From: CAZRWH01 sp964603905
GTDB taxonomy: Bacteria; Patescibacteriota; Gracilibacteria; UBA1369; UBA12470
Length of the DNA stretch: 10,845 nt
Reading direction: 5' to 3'
NCBI GenBank assembly: GCA_964603905.1
Contig: CAZRWH010000036.1
Coordinates: forward strand, 1-10,845
Numbering within the stretch: position 1 is the stretch's first letter; each line of letters opens with the position of its first letter. The notes below the pieces were generated by a model that was given only the letters and a program-made list of their open reading frames with translations, ran no database searches and was not told where the DNA came from. The position numbers and the translations under genes were made by a program. This document shows, in pieces, positions 1 through 6,486 of the stretch.

Positions 1-7
1 ACTACCT

Positions 8-574
8 ATGGCACCAGGACTAATTGCACTAATAGTACTAGCAGTACTGACGCTCCTTTATGTTATTGGAGCATACAACGGACTTGTTACAAAGCGAGTA
101 AGATGTGAAGAAGGATGGTCGGACATCGACGTACAACTAAAACGGAGATACAACCTAATCCCAAACCTTGTTGAAACTGTCAAAAGTTATGCAGATCACG
201 AAAAAGAAACTTTTGAAAACGTAACAAAAGCAAGGACAGCAGCAATGAACAACAATGGAACTCCAGGAGAACAAGCACAAACAGAGAACATGCTGGCTGG
301 AGCGCTTAAGTCTCTTTTTGCAGTAGCAGAGAACTATCCAAAACTTGAAGCGAACAAAAACTTCCTCAATCTTCAAGCTCAGCTTGCAGAAACAGAAGAC
401 AAAATCCAAGCTTCACGACGGTTCTACAACGGAACAGTTAGAGATTACAACACAGCAATACAAGTTTTCCCTAAAAACATCATTGCAGGGATGTTCAAAT
501 TTATGAAAAAAGAGTTCTTCGAAATCGAAGATGAGGCAGAACGAAAAAACATAAAAGTTGACTTCTCTAAGTAA
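8..574 (+). CDS. lemA: LemA family membrane protein
   Basis: This is a full-length LemA protein of 188 aa, a common size for the family. One hydrophobic segment at residues 4-22 anchors the N-terminus. It is followed by the family core at about 35-59, containing WSDID, QLKRRY and LIPNLVETVK, and then a long helical region. The C-terminus has the usual run of phenylalanines and acidic residues ending in KVDF. LemA proteins are anchored helical-bundle proteins whose biochemical role is not settled; they often sit beside HtpX-type proteases, as here. The stop codon overlaps the next start by one base (TAATG), so the two are surely co-translated. The ATG at 8 gives the expected anchor directly at the N-terminus, but only 7 bases lie upstream, so a slightly earlier start or upstream genes of the operon cannot be seen. 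Confidence 0.93.
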   Translation: MAPGLIALIVLAVLTLLYVIGAYNGLVTKRVRCEEGWSDIDVQLKRRYNLIPNLVETVKSYADHEKETFENVTKARTAAMNNNGTPGEQAQTENMLAGALKSLFAVAENYPKLEANKNFLNLQAQLAETEDKIQASRRFYNGTVRDYNTAIQVFPKNIIAGMFKFMKKEFFEIEDEAERKNIKVDFSK

Positions 575-1458
575 TGGCATACGTTTACAAAGAAATACGA
601 AAGAACAAGATTAAATCTGTTGTCTTGCTTTCAGTCTTCATCGTCATGATCGGATTCATAGGTCTCGCACTAGGGATGGCTACAGGCGGTGAGCCTTATG
701 GAGGACTGATCGCAGCAGGAGCTTTTGCAATGGTTTACGCATTGATTGGATACTTCGCTGGATCAAAGATGGCGCTTGCAGTGTCAGGCGCAAAAAGAAT
801 CGATAGAAGCAGTCTGCCACAGGTCTACAACATGGTTGATAACCTTTGTATTACAGCAGGACTGCCGGTTCCGGAAATTTATATTATCAACAGTCCAGCT
901 CTCAACGCTTTTGCAACAGGGCGAAATCCTGAGAAATCAGCAATCGCACTGACTCGAGGAATCGTAGAGACGCTTGATAAGCGCGAGCTCGAAGCTGTTA
1001 TAGCGCATGAGCTTTCACATATTGGGAATTACGACATCAGGCTTTCGATGTTGGTTGTGGCGCTCGTCGGGGCGGTCTCAATTATCTCAGACATTGGAAT
1101 ACGAATGGTGTTCTACAACGGAGGAGGAAAGCGTGACGGAAGGGCTCAATTGGCAATGCTAGCAATATCGATATTTTTGGTGGGGCTATCCCCGTTAATT
1201 GCACTGATGTTGCAGATGTCGATTTCGCGGAAACGTGAGTATTTGGCGGATGCAAGCGGGGCACTTTTAACCCGTAATCCAAACGCTCTGGCAGATGCTT
1301 TGGAGAAAATTGCAGGAAAATCTCAGCTCCAGCAGGCAACAAAAGGAACTGCTCATTTGTACATAGGAAACCCTCTTAAAAAAGGTTTCTTCGGTAAAAT
1401 GTTCGCAACGCACCCTCCAATTGAAGAGAGGATCAAGGTGTTGCGAGAGATGGGGTAG
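574..1458 (+). CDS. htpX: HtpX-like M48 membrane metalloprotease
   Basis: This is a zinc protease of the M48B (HtpX) family, 294 aa, the usual length. Two hydrophobic segments lie near residues 15-36 and 43-63. The soluble part follows with NAFATG (111-116) and the zinc site H145-E-L-S-H149. The probable third ligand is E222 in KREYLADA, the same spacing as in E. coli HtpX. Two more hydrophobic stretches (about 157-180 and 191-212) flank that region, and the C-terminal HPPIEERIK motif is intact. HtpX proteases degrade misfolded membrane proteins at the cytoplasmic membrane. The gene follows lemA with a one-base overlap, an arrangement seen in many bacteria, suggesting that LemA works with or is controlled by the protease. 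No heat-shock element is visible because the operon promoter is outside the window. Confidence 0.95.
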   Translation: MAYVYKEIRKNKIKSVVLLSVFIVMIGFIGLALGMATGGEPYGGLIAAGAFAMVYALIGYFAGSKMALAVSGAKRIDRSSLPQVYNMVDNLCITAGLPVPEIYIINSPALNAFATGRNPEKSAIALTRGIVETLDKRELEAVIAHELSHIGNYDIRLSMLVVALVGAVSIISDIGIRMVFYNGGGKRDGRAQLAMLAISIFLVGLSPLIALMLQMSISRKREYLADASGALLTRNPNALADALEKIAGKSQLQQATKGTAHLYIGNPLKKGFFGKMFATHPPIEERIKVLREMG

Positions 1459-1470
1459 GCGGGGTATGAT
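1441..1470 (+). promoter_or_regulatory. Candidate sigma70-type promoter for the 1500 gene
   Basis: TTGCGA (1441-1446, four of six matches to the -35 consensus) and TATGAT (1465-1470, five of six to the -10) are separated by 18 bases. Transcription would start near 1477 and leave an AT-rich leader of about 23 bases with no Shine-Dalgarno sequence. The -35 lies inside the end of htpX, so the prediction rests mainly on the -10 and its position. The downstream gene is unrelated to lemA-htpX, which makes a separate promoter plausible. Confidence 0.35.
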
Positions 1471-1499
1471 AATTTCCTGAATTTAAAACTAAAAATAAC

Positions 1500-1900
1500 A
1501 TGACGCTAGGAGAAGATTGGGATCAAAGTGGTCCACCAAGAGCTATCGAAGAAGATCCAGTAGCTGCACTAGATGCAGAGTTGAAAAAGTCCCGCGAGTT
1601 CGCGGAGGAATTAAGGCAAGATGCCAAAAAACATATACGAATTGGTCGATTAGGTGCGGGTGCTGGAGTTCTTGCAATGCTTTTTGCTGTTGGTGTTACT
1701 CAAGTAGCATCGCGAGCTAACATCAAAGCCAACAGAGCCTTAGCCGAATGCCAAAAAAAACTTGAACCACTCGACTCAACAGACCACATGCAATGCCGAG
1801 AAAACATCCGAGCGATGCTCACAGAAGTAGGTGTCGAGCTCACAGACGAGGTAGAGTCTCAAATATTACAATCGTGTAGCTTGGCGCAAGGGTGGGAGCC
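1500..1900 (+). CDS. Unknown single-pass membrane protein, 3' end lost in gap
   Basis: I do not recognise this gene. The 133 visible residues start with an acidic, charged N-terminal region. A probable helix rich in Glu, Lys and Arg (about 22-45) follows, then one hydrophobic segment at about 51-70 rich in Gly, Ala and Val. After that comes a polar region with three cysteines (in AECQ, HMQC and QSCS). The highly charged N-terminal side carries several basic residues next to the membrane segment, which suggests N-inside topology with the cysteine part outside; this is inference. The open frame runs without a stop into the run of Ns. By chance it stays in frame with the purP sequence on the far side, so a gene caller will report one fused 485-aa protein. 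That fusion should not be believed, because the PurP family does not carry such a domain and the gap length is arbitrary. Confidence 0.6.
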
Positions 1901-2000
1901 NNNNNNNNNNNNNNNNNNNNNNNNNNNNNNNNNNNNNNNNNNNNNNNNNNNNNNNNNNNNNNNNNNNNNNNNNNNNNNNNNNNNNNNNNNNNNNNNNNNN
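1901..2000. other. Assembly gap (100 Ns)
   Basis: Exactly 100 unknown bases, the conventional placeholder for a scaffold gap of unknown true length. It hides the 3' end of the 1500 gene, any intergenic leader, and the start plus roughly the first 30-35 codons of purP. Confidence 0.98.
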
Positions 2001-2957
2001 AAAGGAGCAAAAGACGAAGGATTTAAGACAATTTGTATCTGTGAAAAAGGAAAAGACCAGCCTTATCGAAGTTACGGTGTGGCAGACGAAATCATCATGG
2101 TCGATAAATTTTCAACAGGGTTCTTTGACATAGAGCAAGAACTAATCGACAAGAACGCAATCTTGATTCCACACGGATCATTTGTGAGTTATATCGGCCC
2201 AGAAAGAATGAAAGACGTCAAAGTAATGCACTACGGAGACAAAGGGATCCTAGAATGGGAATCAGATCGTACCAAAGAACGTGAGTGGCTTCTCAACTCA
2301 GGCCTAAGACTTCCGAAGATATTCGAAAAACCTGAAGATATCGATAGGCCAGTAATCATCAAATTCCACGGAGCACAAGGAGGATTTGGGTATTTTATCG
2401 CAAACTCACCAGAAGAGTTTTACAAAAAAATGATAGATCACCCAGGTCAAAACGATTATGCGATCCAAGAATACATCGTTGGAGTTCCAATTTATACTCA
2501 CTTCTTCTATTCAAGCCTTACAGATGAGATTGAGGTGATGAGTTTTGACAAAAGATACGAATCAAACGCGGATTCAATCGGACGAATCGCGGCGAAAGAT
2601 CAGCTTGATGCAAACATCGAAACTTCATACACAATTACAGGGAACATACCTGTTGTTGTTCGCGAATCACTTCTTCCACAGATCTTCAAAATGGGAGAAG
2701 ACGTAGTTCGCGAAGCGAAGAAATTGGTGCCAAAAGGTCTCTATGGTCCATTCTGTTTAGAGGCAATTTTGGATCCAAAGCTAAACTTCTACGTTTTCGA
2801 AATCTCAGCTCGAATTGTGGCAGGTACAAATCCATATACAGAAGGTTCTCCATACACTGCACTTAAGTATGACGTACCAATGAGTACAGGTCGCAGAATT
2901 GCACGAGAAATCAAGACCGCAATTGAGTTAGGTCGACTCGAAGAGATTTTGGGCTAG
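2001..2957 (+). CDS. purP: PurP: formate-dependent AICAR formyl ligase, 5' end lost in gap
   Basis: PurP (5-formaminoimidazole-4-carboxamide ribotide synthetase) is an ATP-grasp enzyme. It uses ATP and free formate to convert AICAR to FAICAR near the end of purine synthesis, replacing the folate-dependent PurH step. The 318 visible residues match archaeal PurP almost without interruption, by comparison with the Methanocaldococcus enzyme from memory. Landmarks are HGSF, GILEWESDR, the glycine-rich loop KFHGAQGGFGYF, RYESN, the segment TGNIPVVVRESLLPQ, GPFCLEA and SARIVAGTN. The family is about 360 aa, so only the N-terminal 30-35 residues, including the GSHSAL-type motif, fall in the Ns. The true start cannot be given. 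A second, diverged copy follows 102 bases downstream on the same strand. All visible signature segments are conserved, so this copy is the likely functional PurP. Confidence 0.9.
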   Translation, partial: KGAKDEGFKTICICEKGKDQPYRSYGVADEIIMVDKFSTGFFDIEQELIDKNAILIPHGSFVSYIGPERMKDVKVMHYGDKGILEWESDRTKEREWLLNSGLRLPKIFEKPEDIDRPVIIKFHGAQGGFGYFIANSPEEFYKKMIDHPGQNDYAIQEYIVGVPIYTHFFYSSLTDEIEVMSFDKRYESNADSIGRIAAKDQLDANIETSYTITGNIPVVVRESLLPQIFKMGEDVVREAKKLVPKGLYGPFCLEAILDPKLNFYVFEISARIVAGTNPYTEGSPYTALKYDVPMSTGRRIAREIKTAIELGRLEEILG

Positions 2958-2983
2958 AATTTAAAAGGTATAGAAAGTACAAT
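2955..2983 (+). promoter_or_regulatory. Weak candidate promoter for the PurP paralogue
   Basis: TACAAT (2978-2983, five of six matches to -10) lies 17 bases after TAGAAT (2955-2960, three of six to -35). A small palindrome CTGTT-AA-AACAG (2989-3000) sits at the predicted start of transcription. The same TACAAT hexamer is used in the stronger candidate before the 4416 gene. The -35 is poor and overlaps the purP stop, so the two purP genes may simply be co-transcribed. Confidence 0.22.
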
Positions 2984-3023
2984 CAACACTGTTAAAACAG
3001 AAGGATAAAGGGTATCATCAACT

Positions 3024-3051
3024 CTTCATTCTTCATTCTAAATTCTTCATT
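3024..3051 (+). repeat. Four-unit heptamer array in the leader of the PurP paralogue
   Basis: There are four head-to-tail 7-bp units. Units 1, 2 and 4 are CTTCATT; unit 3 is CTAAATT. The 7 bases before (3017-3023) look like a decayed fifth unit. The array ends 8 bases before the start codon and is followed by a run of eight A's whose last base is the A of the ATG. It is pyrimidine-rich and has no self-complementarity, so the leader is probably unstructured. A second array of the same design precedes the 4416 gene. Function is unknown; possible roles are a translation-enhancing leader, a length-variable switch or a neutral short tandem repeat. Confidence 0.85.
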
Positions 3052-3059
3052 CAAAAAAA

Positions 3060-4232
3060 ATGGACATCTCAAAAATCATCGCAAACTACGACCTAGAGAA
3101 TATTACAATCGGAGTACTCGGAGGCCACAGCGCACTTGATGTATGCCGTGGAGCAAAAAAACACGGATTCAAGACAGTAGCAGTCTGCCGAAAAGGACGT
3201 GAAAAAACTTTCACCAAATACTACAAAAGCAGAGACGGGAAAGGTTGCATCGACGAGACAATCCTAGTCGACGAATTCTCAGATGTGACGAACGAAGATG
3301 TTCAGCAGAAGCTTCGTGACATGAACACGATCTTCATTCACAACAGATATTTCTGGGTTTATTTCAAAGACTTTGCAGATATCGAAGAAAGATTCCACGT
3401 TCCAATTTACGGACTTCGGCAAGGAGTTAAACTAGAAGAAAGAGACCAGCCTCTCAACCAATACCACTTGCTTGAGAAAGCTGGAATCAGGTTGCCAAAG
3501 ATTATTCGCGAGGGAGGAGAGGTTCTTGATCAGGAGGAGCTTAAAAAACGAATGGACGAGCACTTCGCAGAAGGAGGCGCACCACTTCTAATCAAAGCAA
3601 ACGAAGCAACACGTTCATACGAGAGAGCTTTCTTTGTCGCAACAACAACAGATCAATACTTCAAAAAAGCGGACGAGATGGTCGCTGCAGGAATTACAAC
3701 CCGAGAGAATGTTGACCAGGCAACAATCGAAGAGTTTATCGTCGGAGCACAAATCAACCTTAACTTCTTTTACTCTCCAATAACTGGAGAGCTAGAACTG
3801 ATGGGTACAGACGCACGTCGTCAGACAAGCATGGACGGATTTCTTCGTCTAGACGCCAAAACTCAAACAGACCTACTGGATTCAGGATACAAGCCATCAA
3901 TGATAGAGACAGGACACTTCGCAGTAACAATGAAGGAGTCACTGGTTGAGAAGGCTTACGAAATCGGAGAAAAATTCGTAAAAACAATGGACGAAACAGT
4001 GCCTCCTGGAATGATCGGTCCATTCGCTTTGCAAGGAGCTGTAGCGGCGGGTCACGGAAAAGAGGAGTTTGTGATCTTTGATGTAAGTATGAGGATTCCA
4101 GGTTCGCCAGGAACTCCATTTACTCCATATTCTGGATACTTGCACGGTGAATCAATCAGTTACGGAGAAAGAATTGCAATGGAACTCCGCGATGCAATTG
4201 ATGCAGGACAAATACAGAAAATCCTTACATAA
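3060..4232 (+). CDS. PurP-like ATP-grasp paralogue, function uncertain
   Basis: A complete 390-aa member of the PurP family with the same N-terminal (DUF1246-like) and C-terminal (DUF1297-like) regions as its neighbour. Conserved parts include GHSALD (22-27), GAKKHGFKTV (31-40), EEFIVGA (224-230), PPGMIGPFAL (315-324) and the closing helix. Several signature segments are replaced. HGSF becomes HNRYF (94-98). The glycine-rich loop loses its glycines and reads KANEATRSYERAFF (179-192). RYESN becomes RRQTS (253-257). TGNIPVV becomes TGHFAVT (284-290). SARIVAGTN becomes SMRIPGSPG (343-351). Archaea often hold such a second copy annotated as PurP-like, and its reaction is not established to my knowledge. 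Formate ligation to AICAR is therefore doubtful; another ATP-grasp reaction or a PurP partner role is possible. The ATG follows an A-run directly; no Shine-Dalgarno sequence is present. Confidence 0.85.
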   Translation: MDISKIIANYDLENITIGVLGGHSALDVCRGAKKHGFKTVAVCRKGREKTFTKYYKSRDGKGCIDETILVDEFSDVTNEDVQQKLRDMNTIFIHNRYFWVYFKDFADIEERFHVPIYGLRQGVKLEERDQPLNQYHLLEKAGIRLPKIIREGGEVLDQEELKKRMDEHFAEGGAPLLIKANEATRSYERAFFVATTTDQYFKKADEMVAAGITTRENVDQATIEEFIVGAQINLNFFYSPITGELELMGTDARRQTSMDGFLRLDAKTQTDLLDSGYKPSMIETGHFAVTMKESLVEKAYEIGEKFVKTMDETVPPGMIGPFALQGAVAAGHGKEEFVIFDVSMRIPGSPGTPFTPYSGYLHGESISYGERIAMELRDAIDAGQIQKILT

Positions 4233-4267
4233 AGTGTAAATAAGCTTTCGCCATATTTTGGATGCTC

Positions 4268-4285
4268 AGCAATACAACTATTGCT
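4268..4285. promoter_or_regulatory. Operator-like palindrome over the -35 region
   Basis: This is a perfect inverted repeat, AGCAATA - 4 bases (CAAC) - TATTGCT, 18 bp in all. Relative to the extended -10 at 4293-4301 it covers about -40 to -23, the classical position for a dimeric repressor or activator site. As RNA it would be a 7-bp hairpin with a 4-base loop, but no T-run follows, so it is a poor terminator for the upstream gene. The DNA-operator reading is preferred; no regulator gene is visible nearby. Confidence 0.45.
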
Positions 4286-4292
4286 TCTGTTA

Positions 4293-4301
4293 TGCTACAA
4301 T
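4293..4301 (+). promoter_or_regulatory. Extended -10 promoter for the surface-glycan operon
   Basis: TGCTACAAT fits the extended -10 pattern TGnTAnAAT exactly, with a hexamer (TACAAT) matching five of six. No good -35 lies 17 bases upstream, as is normal for extended -10 promoters; the palindrome occupies that place. Transcription would begin near 4308, giving a leader of about 108 bases that holds two hairpins and the heptamer array before the start codon at 4416. Confidence 0.45.
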
Positions 4302-4311
4302 GCTCGGGCCA

Positions 4312-4339
4312 GTGCAAGGAAGCAAAGCGGTCCTAGCAC
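4312..4339 (+). other. RNA hairpin I in the 4416-gene leader
   Basis: GTGCAAGGA (4312-4320) pairs with TCCTAGCAC (4331-4339), giving eight pairs of nine around one A·A mismatch, with a 10-base loop. It begins only a few bases after the predicted transcription start. No T-run follows, so it is not a terminator. It could stabilise the 5' end of the mRNA or form part of a regulatory leader; it matches no riboswitch or tRNA that I know. Confidence 0.4.
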
Positions 4340-4353
4340 CTCTATAAATAAGC

Positions 4354-4373
4354 TGTTTTGCGACAGCAAAACA
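4354..4373 (+). other. RNA hairpin II in the 4416-gene leader
   Basis: TGTTTTGC (4354-4361) and GCAAAACA (4366-4373) form a perfect 8-bp stem with a 4-base GACA loop. The following sequence (CACCATGGAC) has no T-tract, which argues against a terminator. The heptamer array starts 9 bases after the stem. The perfect pairing and tight loop make chance less likely than for most AT-rich hairpins. Confidence 0.45.
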
Positions 4374-4382
4374 CCATGGACT

Positions 4383-4410
4383 ACTCACTTCTCATTACTC
4401 ACTACTCACT
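4383..4410 (+). repeat. Four-unit heptamer array in the leader of the nucleotidyltransferase gene
   Basis: There are four head-to-tail 7-bp units. Units 1, 3 and 4 are ACTCACT; unit 2 is TCTCATT. The 7 bases before (4376-4382, ATGGACT) resemble a decayed fifth unit. The array ends 5 bases before the ATG at 4416. It shares the pattern NYTCAYT, the unit count and the total length (28 bp) with the array before the 3060 gene, although the unit sequences differ by transitions at positions 2 and 6 and by the first base. Confidence 0.85.
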
Positions 4411-4415
4411 AAAAT

Positions 4416-5690
4416 ATGCGCGCAGTAATCTTAGCAGCGGGACGCTCAAAAAGAATGGCTCCGGTGAAGGACAAGAACTTCCTGAAATTTCTTGGTAAAA
4501 CGTTGATCGAACATCAGATTGAAAACGTCAAGAACGCAGGGTTTTCAGACATTACGATTATTGGAGGTGCTCATAATCTGGATAATCTGAAAGGATTAGG
4601 TGTAAACGTTGTGCAACAAGAGGATTTAGATCAAGGAATGGCAGGAGCAATGATGAGCCTTGAGGAGCATCTTGGAGACGAGCCGATAATGCTTTTGAGT
4701 GCGAACGATTATCTGGAAGACAAAGCTTTTGAATTAATGAAAAACGCAGCAGAAAACAGCGATGCAGAAGCCTATTTATTAGCAAAAAAAGTAGACTCAT
4801 ATTTCCCTGGAGGATATCTGAAAATTGACGAAGGAAAAGTTACAGAGATAGTTGAGAAACCAGGAGAAGGAAACGAACCGAGCGATATGATAAATATCGT
4901 GCTTCACGTTTTTAAAAATCCAAAAAAATTCATTCAAAAAATTCGAAACACTAAGTCGGAGCAAGACGATTGGTATGAGGTTGCACTGGACGAGATGATG
5001 AAAGAAGGGATAGCAATCGAGGCGGTACCATATGATGGATACTGGCAAGCGATCAAATTCCCATGGCACATCCTCAAATTGCAGCAATATTTCTTGGAAA
5101 ATATCGAAGGTCAAAATATATCAACGAGCGCACAAATAGCAGACACAGCTGTGATAAAAGGCGACGTGATTGTCGAAGAAGGAGTGAAGGTATTTGATAA
5201 CGCAGTGATCAATGGGCCTGCATATATCGGTGCAAATACAGTGATTGCAAACAATGCTCTTGTAAGGGATTCAATTGTAGGAGCAGACTCAGTTATTGGA
5301 TACAATACAGAGGTCGCAAGATCTCATCTCGGGGAAGGGATTTGGCTTCACATGAACTATGTTGGAGACAGTGTGTTGTGTGACAACGTTGCCTTGGGAG
5401 GTGGTACGGTTACAGGTAATTTCAGGCTGGATGAAGGAGAGGTTGGAATGAATGTGAAAGGTCAAAAATTTTCAACTCAAACAAATAAATTAGGTGTGGT
5501 AATAGGAGAAGGATGTAGGGTCGGAATTAATGTTTCAACAATGCCAGGAATCAAAATAGGAGGTGATTCATTCATAGCTGGAGGATTAATAATTGCAGAA
5601 GACATTCCGGAAGGAAGTTTTGTGAAAGGTAAGACAGACCTCGATATCCGCGAAAACAAATTCAAGTCTAAGAAAAGAAACAGATTATGA
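4416..5690 (+). CDS. Bifunctional sugar-1-phosphate nucleotidylyltransferase/acyltransferase, GlmU-like
   Basis: This 424-aa cytoplasmic enzyme has two parts. Residues 1 to about 230 form a nucleotidyltransferase fold. LAAGRSKRM (6-14) is the NTP-binding loop, K24 stands for the usual PK lysine, ND at 97-98 is the metal-binding site, VEKP is at 146-149 and GYW at 208-210. From about 236 to 405 isoleucine/valine hexapeptide repeats make a left-handed beta-helix. H312 in LHMNYVGD aligns with the catalytic histidine of GlmU (GHLTYLGD in E. coli), followed by the LGGGTVTGNF segment. It would activate a sugar phosphate to an NDP-sugar and probably acetylate an amino sugar, like GlmU or archaeal ST0452. 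The signature loop APVKDKNF is unusual, so the sugar and nucleotide cannot be named. Its TGA overlaps the glycosyltransferase start (ATGA), implying translational coupling. Confidence 0.85.
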   Translation: MRAVILAAGRSKRMAPVKDKNFLKFLGKTLIEHQIENVKNAGFSDITIIGGAHNLDNLKGLGVNVVQQEDLDQGMAGAMMSLEEHLGDEPIMLLSANDYLEDKAFELMKNAAENSDAEAYLLAKKVDSYFPGGYLKIDEGKVTEIVEKPGEGNEPSDMINIVLHVFKNPKKFIQKIRNTKSEQDDWYEVALDEMMKEGIAIEAVPYDGYWQAIKFPWHILKLQQYFLENIEGQNISTSAQIADTAVIKGDVIVEEGVKVFDNAVINGPAYIGANTVIANNALVRDSIVGADSVIGYNTEVARSHLGEGIWLHMNYVGDSVLCDNVALGGGTVTGNFRLDEGEVGMNVKGQKFSTQTNKLGVVIGEGCRVGINVSTMPGIKIGGDSFIAGGLIIAEDIPEGSFVKGKTDLDIRENKFKSKKRNRL

Positions 5691-6484
5691 AGCTATCGAT
5701 AACTCTCGTTAATTACAATCAGAAGTATTTTCCCAGAATGTGTGTCGAGTCTCTTAAGCAGAGTAAGACCAATTTTGATTACGAAATCATTGTCTTGGAC
5801 AACAATTCCAAGGATGAAAGCGTAGATTATTTAAAAAAAGCAGAGAAAGCGGGCGACATTAAGTTAATCCAATCTCACAAGAATCTAGGATTTGGACGCG
5901 GTCATAATCTTGCTGCAAAAAACGCAAAAGGAGAGTACATATTGATACTGAATTTGGATATAACAATGCCACCTGATGCATTGCAGAAACTTATTAACTA
6001 TATCGAGGCAAATCAGGAGATAGGAATACTTGCACCGAAATTGATTTATCACAATGGGCACGTTCAGGAATCTTGTAGGAGAGATATGAGTTTTACAGAT
6101 TTGATAATCAAAAGAACTCCTCTAAAACACATTCCATTTCTCAAGAAAAGATGTGACATGTATCTGATGAAGGACTTCAATCATTCAAAGACTCAAGATG
6201 TTGACCTGTTGGTGGGAGCATTCCTTTTGATGCCAAAAAAAGTTTTCGATGAGGTGGGTGGATTTGATGAAAGGTACTTCCTGTTTATGGAGGATTTTGA
6301 TTTATGCAAGACGGTACGTGAAAAAGGGTACAGGGTGGTTTATTACCCAGAGGTTGAGGCCGTGCATTACCACAAGAGATTAAGCGGAGGGTCAATTTTC
6401 GGACAATTTACAAAAAAAGTATTCTGGACACACGTAATAAGTTCAATAAAATACTTCATGAAATGGAAATTTAACAAACCTTAA
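5687..6484 (+). CDS. Family 2 glycosyltransferase (GT-A), rhamnosyltransferase-like
   Basis: A complete 265-aa GT2 enzyme. The opening strand SITLVNYN is typical, followed by VLDNNSKD with D38, which binds the nucleotide. LNLD with D91 stands where most relatives of the WbbL/rhamnosyltransferase type have NPD. FDERYFLFMEDFDL (193-206) holds the probable catalytic acidic pair E202-D203, and VHYHKRLSGG closes the acceptor side. No true membrane span is seen, though the basic, aromatic C-terminus (about 244-265) may touch the membrane. It would transfer a sugar from an NDP-sugar to a glycan or lipid acceptor at the inner face of the membrane. The start overlaps the nucleotidyltransferase stop by four bases, so that enzyme may supply its donor. 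The donor sugar cannot be read from the sequence. Confidence 0.9.
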   Translation: MKLSITLVNYNQKYFPRMCVESLKQSKTNFDYEIIVLDNNSKDESVDYLKKAEKAGDIKLIQSHKNLGFGRGHNLAAKNAKGEYILILNLDITMPPDALQKLINYIEANQEIGILAPKLIYHNGHVQESCRRDMSFTDLIIKRTPLKHIPFLKKRCDMYLMKDFNHSKTQDVDLLVGAFLLMPKKVFDEVGGFDERYFLFMEDFDLCKTVREKGYRVVYYPEVEAVHYHKRLSGGSIFGQFTKKVFWTHVISSIKYFMKWKFNKP

Positions 6485-6486
6485 AC

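Larger units (their letters stand above)
4237..4354 (+). repeat. 10-bp direct repeat bracketing the 4233-4415 regulatory region
   Basis: TAAATAAGCT occurs at 4237-4246 and again at 4345-4354, 108 bases apart, the first copy right after the paralogue's stop codon. It encloses the palindrome, the extended -10 and the first hairpin. It may mark the ends of a small inserted or duplicated block, or two copies of a protein-binding site. In AT-rich DNA chance is also possible. Confidence 0.3.

Noticed and set aside
1479..2966. GAATTTAAAA found at 1479 and 2957 as a shared motif
   Set aside because: Low-complexity AT-rich 10-mer after gene ends; chance is a sufficient explanation.
3760..4119. A 119-codon minus-strand open frame
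   Set aside because: It lies wholly inside the PurP paralogue on the other strand; a shadow without motif or leader.
3024..4410. CRISPR-like repeats
   Set aside because: Units are 7 bp and contiguous without spacers, and no cas gene is present.
4233..4415. A tRNA or known riboswitch in the longest intergenic region
   Set aside because: No cloverleaf, T-loop GTTCRA, anticodon arm or known riboswitch core could be found; only simple hairpins are present.
4376..4498. A short frame of about 40 codons starting in the leader, translating the heptamer array and overlapping the nucleotidyltransferase start out of frame
   Set aside because: It has no Shine-Dalgarno sequence or conserved product. 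A regulatory upstream frame cannot be excluded, but nothing supports it.
5685..5690. UGA read as glycine, as in Gracilibacteria and Absconditabacteria
   Set aside because: All conserved families end normally at UGA where it occurs (nucleotidyltransferase, korA, korB), and no gene needs UGA read as an amino acid.
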